In this document: positions 37,719-46,258 of the stretch, one piece after another
Position numbering within the stretch: position 1 is the stretch's first letter
How the letters are laid out: the number at the start of each line of letters is the position of its first letter
Source of the DNA: CAWJJM01 sp963843275
Lineage (GTDB): Bacteria; Acidobacteriota; Thermoanaerobaculia; Multivoradales; JBCCEF01
Reading direction: 5' to 3'
Assembly (NCBI GenBank): GCA_963843275.1
Contig: CAWJJM010000004.1
Coordinates: 558,001-622,000, forward strand
Length of the DNA stretch: 64,000 nucleotides
Position numbers and translations under genes: made by a program
The notes under the pieces: generated by a model
Seen by the model: the letters and a program-made list of their open reading frames with translations, nothing else
What the model was told of the DNA's origin: nothing
The model's database searches: none

Positions 37719-38378
37719 TCAACCGGCGGGACCCGGCGGCGCGGCCGCGGGCTGGAAGTCCGGGACGTGATTGACGATCGGCGGGAGCGAGTGCAGGTAG
37801 GCGAAGACCGCCGCGAGATCTTCGTCGCTGAGCTCTCCGATGCTCTGCCAGGGCATCGGCGGCATGATCGGACGCGACTGCCCCATGTGGCGGCCGGTGC
37901 GCATCGCGGTCACGAACATCTCCTCGCTCCAGATCCCCAGCCCGGTGTTCTCGTCCGGGGTCAGGTTGGCGGCGTAGGAGACGCCCCAGGGCCCGGCGAA
38001 AGCGGTCATCGTCGCCGAGCCGGCCCACACCCACGGACCCGAGGCCGCCGGCGGCGGCGGCATGGTCATCCCTTGCGGGTGCCCGGAGAGCAGGTGAGCC
38101 GCGTCCCGCTCCGGTCCGTGCTCACCCATGATCATGGGGGTGTGACAGTCGTTGCAGCCGCCGAGGTTGACCAGGAAACGTCCCCGTGCCACCAGGTCGT
38201 CGGCACCGGCGGCGACGTGCTGGGCGGCCGGGACGACCATGGTGGTGTCGGGCGGCGGCGCGGCGCTCTCGGCGACCTGCTGCCGGGCGCACCCGCCGGT
38301 GACGGCCAGCGCCCCGGCGAGCCCCAGCATCAGGCACGGGCGGGACCACGACGACAGAAAGCTCCGGTGCTCCCTCAT
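37719..38378 (-). CDS. Exported monohaem cytochrome c, paralog 2
   Basis: 219 residues with a hydrophobic leader ending LAVTGGCA (possible lipobox), a CxxCH site in LGGCNDCHTPMIMGEHGP, and PPMPWQSIG as the probable distal Met region. NLTPDENTGLGIW and MRTGRHMGQSRPI are shared exactly with paralog 1. It lies immediately upstream of the benzoyl-CoA operon but has its own terminator and its own promoter-like element. It may carry electrons in a periplasmic chain; any tie to aromatic degradation is by position only. ATG 38378. Confidence 0.88.
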   Translation of the reverse strand: MREHRSFLSSWSRPCLMLGLAGALAVTGGCARQQVAESAAPPPDTTMVVPAAQHVAAGADDLVARGRFLVNLGGCNDCHTPMIMGEHGPERDAAHLLSGHPQGMTMPPPPAASGPWVWAGSATMTAFAGPWGVSYAANLTPDENTGLGIWSEEMFVTAMRTGRHMGQSRPIMPPMPWQSIGELSDEDLAAVFAYLHSLPPIVNHVPDFQPAAAPPGPAG

Positions 38379-38430
38379 ACGAACATCGCCCTCCCTCGGT
38401 TCGCAGACGCCGGAGTTGGCGGCCGCGGCT

Positions 38431-38472
38431 CCCCATCTGTCGGAGATGACGGCGCAGAGTACTACAGGCCGG
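38431..38472 (-). promoter_or_regulatory. Upstream element shared with cytochrome 1
   Basis: Minus-strand blocks GGCCTGTAGTA, CATCTCC and GACAGATGGGG recur in the same order as at 28951-28993, though the coding distances differ. Conservation across paralogs suggests a common promoter and regulator. Confidence 0.45.
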
Positions 38473-38499
38473 GAGGCCGCGGAAGAGGTCGCGGCCGGA

Positions 38500-39766
38500 T
38501 CAGGCGTAGCGGATCCAGCGCAGCAGCTCCTTGACGGTGGGCTTCTTGCCGTACATCAGGATGCCGACCCGGTAGATGCGGGCGCAGACCGCCACCATCA
38601 GGATGATGAAGCCGGCGGTGAGCAGGGCGGAGCCGGCGATCTGCCACAGCGGCGGCAGCTCGACCGCGATGCGCAACGGCATGAGGATGGGGGCGAGCAG
38701 CGGCACCATCGACAGCACCACCGACAGCGTGGAGTTGGTGTCGTTGATCACCGGGAAGAGGAAGAACATCGGCGCGATGATGGTGAAGGTGGGGATGAAG
38801 GCCATCTGCTGGGCCTCCTGGAGACTGTTGAAGGCCGAGCCCACCGCCGCGTACATGCTCGAGTAGACGAAGAACCCGAGCACGAAGAAGACCACCACCC
38901 AGGCCACCTGCGCCGGCGAGAAGCTGGGCAGCCGCTGCCCCTCGGGCAGGAAGGACGACGAGGTCAGGACCCCGGGGGCCAGGACCGCGGCGAGCGACAG
39001 CATCCAGACCAGGAACTGGGTCAGCGCCGCCCCGCCGATGCCGAGCAGCTTGCCCATCATCAGGTCGAAGGGTCGCGCCGACGAGGCGACCACCTCGACG
39101 ACCCGGGACGTCTTCTCCTCGAGCACGCCCTGGAGCACCTGCTGCCCCCACAGCAGCAGCACCATGTACAGCAGGAAGAAGAGGCCGTAGGCGAGGAAGA
39201 AGCCCGCCTCGCCGGCCTCCGAGCGGCTGCCCTCCGCCGACACCTTGACCGTGTCGAGGTCGATCGAGGCGAGCAGCGGCCGCACCTTCGCCGGGTCGTA
39301 GCCGGCCTCGGTCAGGCGCGTCTCCCGCACCTCGGCGGAGACGGCGTCGGACAGCACCGCCTGGGTCAGCGTGTTCGAGACGTTGCGGGCGTGGAACTCG
39401 ACGCGGTCCTGGTCCAGGCCGGCGCGGTCGATCCACATCCAGGCGTCGATCCGCTCGTCGAGCAGGCGCCGGTCGAGGGCGGCCCGCTGGGCGGTGGCGT
39501 CGGCGCCGGCCGGCTCCACGGTGACGTGGAAGTCGGCGAAGCGGACCCCGCCCTCGCGCCGCTCCAGCCGCTCCGCCAGGCCCGGCGCCACCGTCCCGGT
39601 GGTGTCGACCAGCACCAGGTCGACCTCGGCGTGGGTCTTCGACATCACCAACGCCGGCACCGCGGTGACCAGAGCCAGGAACACCGGCAGGATCAGGATC
39701 CCGATCCAGAAGCCCTTGGACTTGATGCGGGCCAGGTACTCCCGCTTGGTCAGCACCCGGATCTTC

Positions 39767-39777
<11 letters not shown>
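38500..39777 (-). CDS. ABC-2 type exporter permease (NatB-like)
   Basis: 425 residues. TM1 (GFWIGILILPVFLALVTAVP) is followed by a large extracytoplasmic domain of about 170 residues, then five or so helices (FFLAYGLFFLLYMVLLLWGQ, VAWVVVFFVLGFFVYSSMYA, AGSALLTAGFIILMVAVCAR). The segment QQVLQGVLEEKTSRVVEVV is typical of NatB/ABC-2 permeases. It probably pumps Na+ or a hydrophobic compound with the ATPase encoded by the preceding gene. ATG 39777 overlaps the ATPase 3' end by 11 bases. Confidence 0.87.
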
Positions 39778-40676
<899 letters not shown>

Positions 40677-40744
40677 GTCGTTCTCCCTCCGTCCATTGGC
40701 GGTCCCGCGGTCGGGAGGCATCTTACCCGGCAGGCCGACGTTCC

Positions 40745-41923
40745 CTACGCGCCGACGCCCCGGTCGTTCCCGCGGCGCCGGGCGCGGCTCTCGCGCCGCC
40801 GCCGGCGGGCGTGCGCCAGGAGGTCCCGGGGCGAGGTGATCAGGCCGGTGGCGCGCAGGTCCGACGGATAGCTCCACAGAGCGCGCGCCAGCCCCAGGTG
40901 GCGGTGGCGCGCCAGGTGCCAGCGGAGGGTGCGCTGGACGTCCCGGGCCAGCCCCTCCGGCGCCGCGCGGCGGTCGAGCAGCCGGAGCACGGCAGCGGCC
41001 GCGCCGGCGGGTCGGGCGGCCGCTGCCCGCCGGGCGGCGGCGGGGACCGCTTCCGGGACCAGGGAGGCGAGAACGTCCAGGCCGCCGGCCACCCAGCGTC
41101 CCAGTCCGGCCTCCCGCGCCGCCGCGACCACCTCGTCCCAGTCGAACGCAGTGCCCTCGGCGCGGAGGATCGTCACCGCGTCCACCCACCAGCGCGCCTG
41201 GGCCCGGGAGTCGACGCGGGCGCCGTGGAGCACGGCGTGGAGCAGATGGTGCTCGGGGCGGAGCCGCAGCACCTCCCGCCCCGACCACCGGACCCGTCGC
41301 GCCCCGCGCCAGTAGCGCTCCATGGCCCGCCTCCGGCCCGCGGCGCCCGCCTCCAGGACCAGCCGGACGTCGAGGAGCCAGTGGAGATCCACCTCGGCGG
41401 CGGCATCCCGGCCCAGGGCGCAGGAGTGCTTGGCCCGCGGCGCCCCCGGCCGGGGCTCGTCGCGCAGCTCGTACCCCGCCGCGCGCAGCCGGCGGACGGC
41501 GGCGGCGAGCCGCTCCTCGGGCACCAGCAGGTCGAGGTCCCCCACCGCGCGGCCGGCGCCGCCGTACCACGCGTCGAGGGCGAGACCCTTGAGCGGCGCC
41601 GCCACGATCCCCACGTCCTCCAGCGCCGCCAGGACCTCGCCGGCCTGGCGCAGCGCCAGCAGGCGCAGGCTGCGGCTCTCGGCCCACCCCCGCCGCAGCG
41701 CGCGTGCCACCTCCGGCGCCAGGGCCGGCTCGCCCGGCGCCCCGACCGCGCGGGCCAGGCCTCCGTGGACGAGAGGGAGCAGCCGCTTCTCCTCGTCGCT
41801 GGGTGCCGCCACGGCCGCGGCCAGGGCGCCGGCGGCCCGCGACGGCGGCACCGACAGGCCCACGGCGAGGCGCACGAGGATCTCCTCCCGCGGGCTCGGC
41901 CACCAGGCGGGACGTGAGCTCAC
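40745..41923 (-). CDS. Putative nucleotidyltransferase (NTP_transf_5-like)
   Basis: 392 residues. The recognisable core is VGIVAAPLKGLALDAWYGGA, then RAVGDLDLLVPEERLAAAVR (G..RxxxDxDLLV) and AEVDLHWLLD, fitting the uncharacterised nucleotidyltransferase family PF14907. HHLLHAVLHGARVDSRAQAR and a long Arg/Ala-rich helical tail follow. Members often sit next to HPr-kinase-like or PqqD genes in peptide-modification loci. The start is GTG 41923, overlapping the stop of the HPr-kinase-like gene (GTGA). Substrate unknown. Confidence 0.78.
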   Translation of the reverse strand: MSSRPAWWPSPREEILVRLAVGLSVPPSRAAGALAAAVAAPSDEEKRLLPLVHGGLARAVGAPGEPALAPEVARALRRGWAESRSLRLLALRQAGEVLAALEDVGIVAAPLKGLALDAWYGGAGRAVGDLDLLVPEERLAAAVRRLRAAGYELRDEPRPGAPRAKHSCALGRDAAAEVDLHWLLDVRLVLEAGAAGRRRAMERYWRGARRVRWSGREVLRLRPEHHLLHAVLHGARVDSRAQARWWVDAVTILRAEGTAFDWDEVVAAAREAGLGRWVAGGLDVLASLVPEAVPAAARRAAAARPAGAAAAVLRLLDRRAAPEGLARDVQRTLRWHLARHRHLGLARALWSYPSDLRATGLITSPRDLLAHARRRRRESRARRRGNDRGVGA

Positions 41924-42720
41924 GGCGCGGCGGCCAGCCAGCGCTCCAGCCCCTCGAGGAACTCCGCGGCCTCCCCTCGGGGCCCGCCGGCGAGGCGCGG
42001 CCGGTGCGACAGCAGCCGGGCCACCGCCGCCGCGGCGCGGCGGGGCCGCGGGACGGCGACCACGGAGTTGTCGAGCAGGGCCAGGGCCGCGGCTTCGACG
42101 GTGAGCGGACGGGGACGGAAGCGGGCGTGGGGCCGGAACGAGGTGAGGACGACGGCGGCGGGCGGAGCCGCCTCGGGCTCGCCGCCTTCAGGCGACCCGA
42201 CGCCGGTGAGCCCGCGGACGTCGGGCCGCAGCGAGATCGCCTTGCGGTAGGGGAGGATGCGCCCCGAGGAGTCGATCGGGGCGTACTCGTCGGAGTAGTA
42301 GGTCGCCCCGCGCTCGGCGAGCCGCGCGGCGAGGGTCGACTTGCCGGCGCCGGTGCGGCCGGGGAAGACGAGGAGCAGACCCTCCCAACGGACGACGCTG
42401 GCGTGCAGGAAGCTCGCGCTCCGGGCGTGGAGGGCGACGTCGAAGTGCAGCGCGTCGACGGCGCGGCGCAGGACCTCGTCGCGGGCCCCCCGGGCGAGCT
42501 CGGAGCGGCCCCGCAGCAGGCGCAGCGCGCCGCCCGCGCCGTCCGCCGCGATGCGGTAGGTCACGTCCGGCCGTGGCCGCGGGCCCCCGCCCTCCGGCGC
42601 CAGCGAGCTCCCGGGGAGCGCCGCGGCGAGCTCCGTGGCCACGAGGGCCACCTCACCGGTCAGCCGGAAGCGCGCTCCGAAGGCGTCCAGCCGCCAGGCC
42701 CCGTCGCGCCGCGGCGTCAC
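41920..42720 (-). CDS. HPr-kinase/phosphorylase-like P-loop protein
   Basis: About 266 residues. A beta-rich N-terminal half is followed by FLHASVVRWEGLLLVFPGRT with Walker A GRTGAGKSTLAARLAERG, then YYSDEYAPIDSSGRILPYRK and ISLRPDVRG, the layout of HprK-like proteins found away from phosphotransferase systems. In some lasso-peptide loci such proteins phosphorylate the peptide; no precursor or cyclase is visible here. GTG 42720 is the most likely start; the frame stays open upstream without a better codon. Translationally coupled to the nucleotidyltransferase. Confidence 0.75.
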   Translation of the reverse strand: MTPRRDGAWRLDAFGARFRLTGEVALVATELAAALPGSSLAPEGGGPRPRPDVTYRIAADGAGGALRLLRGRSELARGARDEVLRRAVDALHFDVALHARSASFLHASVVRWEGLLLVFPGRTGAGKSTLAARLAERGATYYSDEYAPIDSSGRILPYRKAISLRPDVRGLTGVGSPEGGEPEAAPPAAVVLTSFRPHARFRPRPLTVEAAALALLDNSVVAVPRPRRAAAAVARLLSHRPRLAGGPRGEAAEFLEGLERWLAAAP

Positions 42721-42934
42721 GGGTCCCGGAGCGGCGACGAGCTGGGCGGGGCGCAGCGGCGCGCCCCGTCTCCGAGGCGGGATCGACGGTCGGACACGGC
42801 CGCGGATTATAGGGCCCTCCCCGGGGCGGCGCTCCCGGGGGCGTGGGGTGGGCGGCTCCGTCGTGGATCGAGGGGTCCGGAGGGTTCCCGGAACGCGATC
42901 TTTTTTCCCCAGAGCGGCCGACTCCTGGACGGAG

Positions 42935-42963
42935 TTGCACTTTCCGGGCATGGCCGGTAGGGT
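42935..42963 (+). promoter_or_regulatory. Promoter of the XRE regulator gene (TTGCAC-17-TAGGGT)
   Basis: TTGCAC (42935-42940) and TAGGGT (42958-42963) are separated by 17 bases, the best sigma-70 type match in the 291-base divergent gap 42721-43011. A T-run (TTTTTT, from 42900) precedes it. The rest of this gap shows no further feature I can support. Confidence 0.45.
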
Positions 42964-43011
42964 GCTCCCGACTCTCGGCGGACGAACGGTCGACCCGGAG
43001 GGACGAACGAC

Positions 43012-43518
43012 ATGGGCGCGTTCCAGAACCTCGGACAGGCGCTGCGCTGGCTGCGCACGCGGCAGAACCGCAAGCAGTACCAGATCGCCGAAGCCGCCGG
43101 GATCACCAAGGCGATGCTGTCGGCCTACGAGACCGGCAAGCAGAAACCGTCGCTCGAGACGCTGGAGAAGATCCTCGACGCGCTGGGGAAGAACCTCGCC
43201 GACCTCCACCACTCCCTGCACCTCCACCAGGGGGGCCGCCCCGGCGAGCTTCCCGCCGACGGCGGCGACGCGTGGGAAAACGCACCGCGGGGGCGCGCCG
43301 GCGACGCCTGGAGCGAGACGCCGGTCAACGTCTACCGGGCGCTCGGCCTCGACCACCGCCTGCCGGCCGACCAGGAGCGCTCGCTCGCCCAGATGCTCCA
43401 GGGATTCCACGGCCTGCTCCGGCACATGGCACAGCAGCTCGACCGCCCCGCCAATGCGCCGCTGGGTCCGCGGCGCATCGAGACGCCGCCGGCGCCGGGG
43501 GGCGACGAGGAGGAGTAG
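43012..43518 (+). CDS. XRE-family helix-turn-helix regulator
   Basis: 168 residues. The Cro/CI-type domain spans about residues 7-65: LGQALRWLRTRQNRKQYQIA, EAAGITKAMLSAYETGKQKP and SLETLEKILDALGKNLADLH. The C-terminal part is hydrophilic and Gly/Pro-rich with one amphipathic helix (ERSLAQMLQGFHGLLRHMAQ) that may dimerise. No ligand domain is recognised. ATG 43012 has GGAGG ten bases upstream. It lies just before the sigma-54-preceded orphan permease gene, but being a non-AAA protein it cannot itself open a sigma-54 promoter. Confidence 0.85.
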   Translation: MGAFQNLGQALRWLRTRQNRKQYQIAEAAGITKAMLSAYETGKQKPSLETLEKILDALGKNLADLHHSLHLHQGGRPGELPADGGDAWENAPRGRAGDAWSETPVNVYRALGLDHRLPADQERSLAQMLQGFHGLLRHMAQQLDRPANAPLGPRRIETPPAPGGDEEE

Positions 43519-43534
43519 GGCGCTCGGCCGGCCC

Positions 43535-43549
43535 GGCGGACGGTCCGCC
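43535..43549. repeat. Palindrome GGCGGACGGTCCGCC after the XRE gene
   Basis: GGCGGAC and GTCCGCC flank one central base. It lies 17 bases after the XRE stop and about 145 bases upstream of the -24 element of the permease promoter, so it may be a terminator stem, an activator site or both. Confidence 0.35.
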
Positions 43550-43691
43550 ACGCCGCCGGCCGTCGCGACGTCCGGAAGTGGGACGGCGGGCCGATCGGCG
43601 GCCGGCAGCGGACGGCAGGGGAACCCGCCCCCCCGACCCCGCCTCCCCCGCAAAGCCCCGCCGGCACGGGGTTGCCGGCCGCCGCGCCGCC

Positions 43692-43708
43692 GCGGCACGC
43701 CGCTTGCC
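43692..43708 (+). promoter_or_regulatory. Sigma-54 (-24/-12) promoter of the orphan permease
   Basis: CGGCACGCCGCTTGCCC matches TGGCACG-N4-TTGC with GG (43693-43694) and GC (43705-43706) ten bases apart. The predicted start near 43718 leaves a 17-base leader that contains the GGAGGAA ribosome site of ATG 43735. A nearby upstream look-alike (GGCACGGGGTTGC) has one base too few between GG and GC. Confidence 0.6.
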
Positions 43709-43734
43709 CTGCCGACGCGCGGAGGAACTGCGAC

Positions 43735-46155
43735 ATGACCGGTCTCCTGGGCGATCTGCGGTACGCGGTGCGGGCGCTGGGCCGGCGGCCCGGGTTCACC
43801 GCCGTGGCGGTGGCCACGCTCGCCGTCGGCATCGGCGCCAACACGGCGATCTTCTCGGCGGTCGACGCCCTGCTGCTGGCGCCCCCGCCCTTCGCGCACC
43901 CCGAAGAGCTGGTGCTGATCTCCGAGACCCTGCGCGGCGACGAGTTCCCGGTGTCGCTGCCCGACTTCGTCGACCTGCGCCGGGAGAGCCGCTCGTACCA
44001 GGGGCTGGCCGCCTACCGCTGGGAGGGCTTCAACCTGTCCGGGCTCGAGCGCCCGGAGCAGGTCGGCGCGGCCACCGCGTCCGCCGACTTCTTCCGCGTC
44101 GTCGGCGCCCGGATGCTCCTCGGCTCCGGGTTCCCGCCGTCGGCGGACCTGAGTCTCGACCCCGACGCGGCGCCCGCCGACCGCGTCGTGGTGCTCGGCC
44201 GCCGCTTCTGGGAGCGCCGCTTCGGCGCCGACCCGCAGGTCGTCGGGCGGGTGATCCGGCTCGACGGCGAGCCCTTCACCGTCTCCGGCGTGCTGCGCGA
44301 GGATCCCCACCTGACCTGGGCGGAGGACGCCCAGCTCTGGGCACCGCTCGGCGCCTTCCGTCACGGCTTCGACTCCCGCGGCTCGCACTCGAACACGCTG
44401 CTCGTCGGGCGGCTCCGCCAGGGCGTCACCCTGGCGGCCGCGCGCCAGGAGCTCGAGACCTTCTACCGCCGCCTCGCCGAGCGCTACCCGGGCAGCAACC
44501 GCAACGTCGGCGCGTCGGTGACGCCGCTCGGCGAGCGCCAGGTGCGGGAGGCGCGGCCGGCGCTGCTGGTGCTCTGGGGAGCCGTGGCCTTCGTGCTGTT
44601 GATCGCCTGCGCCAACCTCGCCAACCTGATGCTCGCCCGCGCCGCCGGCCGGCGCCGCGAGCTGGCGCTGCGGCGGGCGCTGGGGGCGGGCCGGGGACGC
44701 CTGCTGCGCCAGCTCCTCACCGAGAGCGTGGCGCTCGGCCTGGCCGGCGGCCTCGCCGGCCTGGCGCTGGGCGCCTGGGGCATCGAGCTGATCCGCCGCA
44801 TGGCCACCGACGGCTCGCGGGCCGCCGAGGTCCATCTCGACCCGGTGGTGCTGGGCTTCACCCTGCTGCTGGCCGTGGTCACCGGCCTGGCGGTCGGCGT
44901 GCTGCCGGCGCTGGCGATCTCGCGTCGCGGCGGTCTCGCCAGCCTGACCGACGGCGCCCGCGGCGGCGACGCCGACCGCACCGGCAGCCGCCTGCGGCGG
45001 CTCCTGGTCGCCACCGAGGTGGCCCTCGCCCTGGTCCTGCTGATCGGCGCCGGGCTGATGATCGCCAGCTTCCGACGGCTGCGCGCGGTGGATCCCGGCT
45101 ACCGCCTGGACCATCTCCTGGTGACCGAGCTCCGGCTGTCCGGCGCCGCCTGGTCGGACGAGGCGCGCCGCCTCGACTTCTTCCAGCGCCTGCTCGCCCG
45201 CCTGGCGGCGCGCGGCGAGCTCCGCGCCGCCGCCTTCGCCGACCCCCTGCCGCTGATGGACAGCGAGAGCTCGGGCTCCTTCGAGGTCGAGGGGGTGCCG
45301 CGCGAGGAGGGCGACCACCTGTCGTTCTCCTACTCCCGGGTGAGCCCGGGCTACTTCGCGACGATGGGCATCCCGGTCCTCGCCGGTCGGCCGTTGACGG
45401 CCGCCGACGACGCCGACGCGCCCCCGGTGATCGTGGTGGACCGTCTCACCGCCGAGCGCCTGTGGCCCGGAGACAACCCGCTGGGCAAGCGCGTGCAGCG
45501 CTCCGGCGAGGACGCCTGGCGCACCATCGTCGGCGTCGTCGGGCCGGTCCGCCACCTGGACCTCGACGAGCCCGCGGCGCCCCACGTCTACTTCCCGCTG
45601 GCGCAGCGGGTACCCGACGGCGGTTTCCTGGTGGTCGCGACGCGCGGCGCGCCGCAGGCCGCGGCCGAGCTGCTGCGCCGGGAGGTGGCGGCCCTCGATC
45701 CCGACCTGCCGCTGAGCGACCCCGAGACCATGGAGCGCCGCGCCGGCGTCGCGGTGGAGAGGTACCGCGACCCGATGCTCCTGCTCGCGGTCTTCTCGGC
45801 CCTCGCCCTGGCGCTGGCGGCGCTGGGGATCTACGGCGTGATGAGCTACGCGGTGAGCCTGCGCACCCGCGAGATCGGCGTCCGGATGGCACTCGGGGCG
45901 GCCCGTTCCGAGGTGCTGCGGCTGGTGCTCGGCGAGGGCACCCGCCTGGCGGCCGTGGGCGGCGCCGCCGGCCTCGCCGCCGGGCTGCTGCTGTCGCGCG
46001 CCCTCGCCGGTCTGCTCTACCAGGTCTCCCCGGGCGACCCGCTCAGCCTGCTGGCGGTCGCGGGCGTGCTCGCGGCGGTGGCGCTGGTGGCCTGCTGGCT
46101 GCCGGCCCGCCGTGCGGCCGCCATCGACCCGATGCGCGCCCTGCGTTGGGAGTGA
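43735..46155 (+). CDS. FtsX/MacB-type orphan permease (acidobacterial duplicated permease, ADOP)
   Basis: 806 residues with two FtsX-type membrane modules. TM1 (GFTAVAVATLAVGIGANTAI) is followed by a MacB-like periplasmic core, a three-helix block (LLVLWGAVAFVLLIACANLA, then LAGGLAGLALGAWGIELI), a second periplasmic core beginning RLRRLLVATEVALALVLLIG, and a final block ending YGVMSYAVSLRTREIGVRMA and ARRAAAIDPMRALRWE. This duplicated layout without an ATPase defines the ADOP family, abundant in Acidobacteria. Function unestablished; export or envelope signalling is likely. ATG 43735 with GGAGGAA. Confidence 0.92.
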   Translation: MTGLLGDLRYAVRALGRRPGFTAVAVATLAVGIGANTAIFSAVDALLLAPPPFAHPEELVLISETLRGDEFPVSLPDFVDLRRESRSYQGLAAYRWEGFNLSGLERPEQVGAATASADFFRVVGARMLLGSGFPPSADLSLDPDAAPADRVVVLGRRFWERRFGADPQVVGRVIRLDGEPFTVSGVLREDPHLTWAEDAQLWAPLGAFRHGFDSRGSHSNTLLVGRLRQGVTLAAARQELETFYRRLAERYPGSNRNVGASVTPLGERQVREARPALLVLWGAVAFVLLIACANLANLMLARAAGRRRELALRRALGAGRGRLLRQLLTESVALGLAGGLAGLALGAWGIELIRRMATDGSRAAEVHLDPVVLGFTLLLAVVTGLAVGVLPALAISRRGGLASLTDGARGGDADRTGSRLRRLLVATEVALALVLLIGAGLMIASFRRLRAVDPGYRLDHLLVTELRLSGAAWSDEARRLDFFQRLLARLAARGELRAAAFADPLPLMDSESSGSFEVEGVPREEGDHLSFSYSRVSPGYFATMGIPVLAGRPLTAADDADAPPVIVVDRLTAERLWPGDNPLGKRVQRSGEDAWRTIVGVVGPVRHLDLDEPAAPHVYFPLAQRVPDGGFLVVATRGAPQAAAELLRREVAALDPDLPLSDPETMERRAGVAVERYRDPMLLLAVFSALALALAALGIYGVMSYAVSLRTREIGVRMALGAARSEVLRLVLGEGTRLAAVGGAAGLAAGLLLSRALAGLLYQVSPGDPLSLLAVAGVLAAVALVACWLPARRAAAIDPMRALRWE

Positions 46156-46258
46156 GGGCTCCGGGGCGCCCGGGAACCTCCCGGGCCGGCGGGCGGTCCA
46201 AGCGGAAGGTGGGTCGCTCCCACCCGTCCGTCCGTCCACCGTCGCGAGGAGCCGACCC

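Noticed and set aside
28226..38378. Composite transposon or integrative element carrying the benzoyl-CoA operon
   Set aside because: No transposase, integrase, terminal inverted repeats or tRNA attachment site is visible; the flanking repeats are diverged cytochrome genes.
40745..43012. Possible lasso-peptide gene cluster
   Set aside because: Only the kinase-like and nucleotidyltransferase genes are present; no precursor, leader peptidase, asparagine-synthetase-like cyclase or transporter could be found in the sequence.
43670..43690. Second sigma-54 promoter (GGCACGGGGTTGC) before the orphan permease
   Set aside because: GG and GC are nine rather than ten bases apart and the sequence is better explained as a CCGGCA/TGCCGG inverted repeat.
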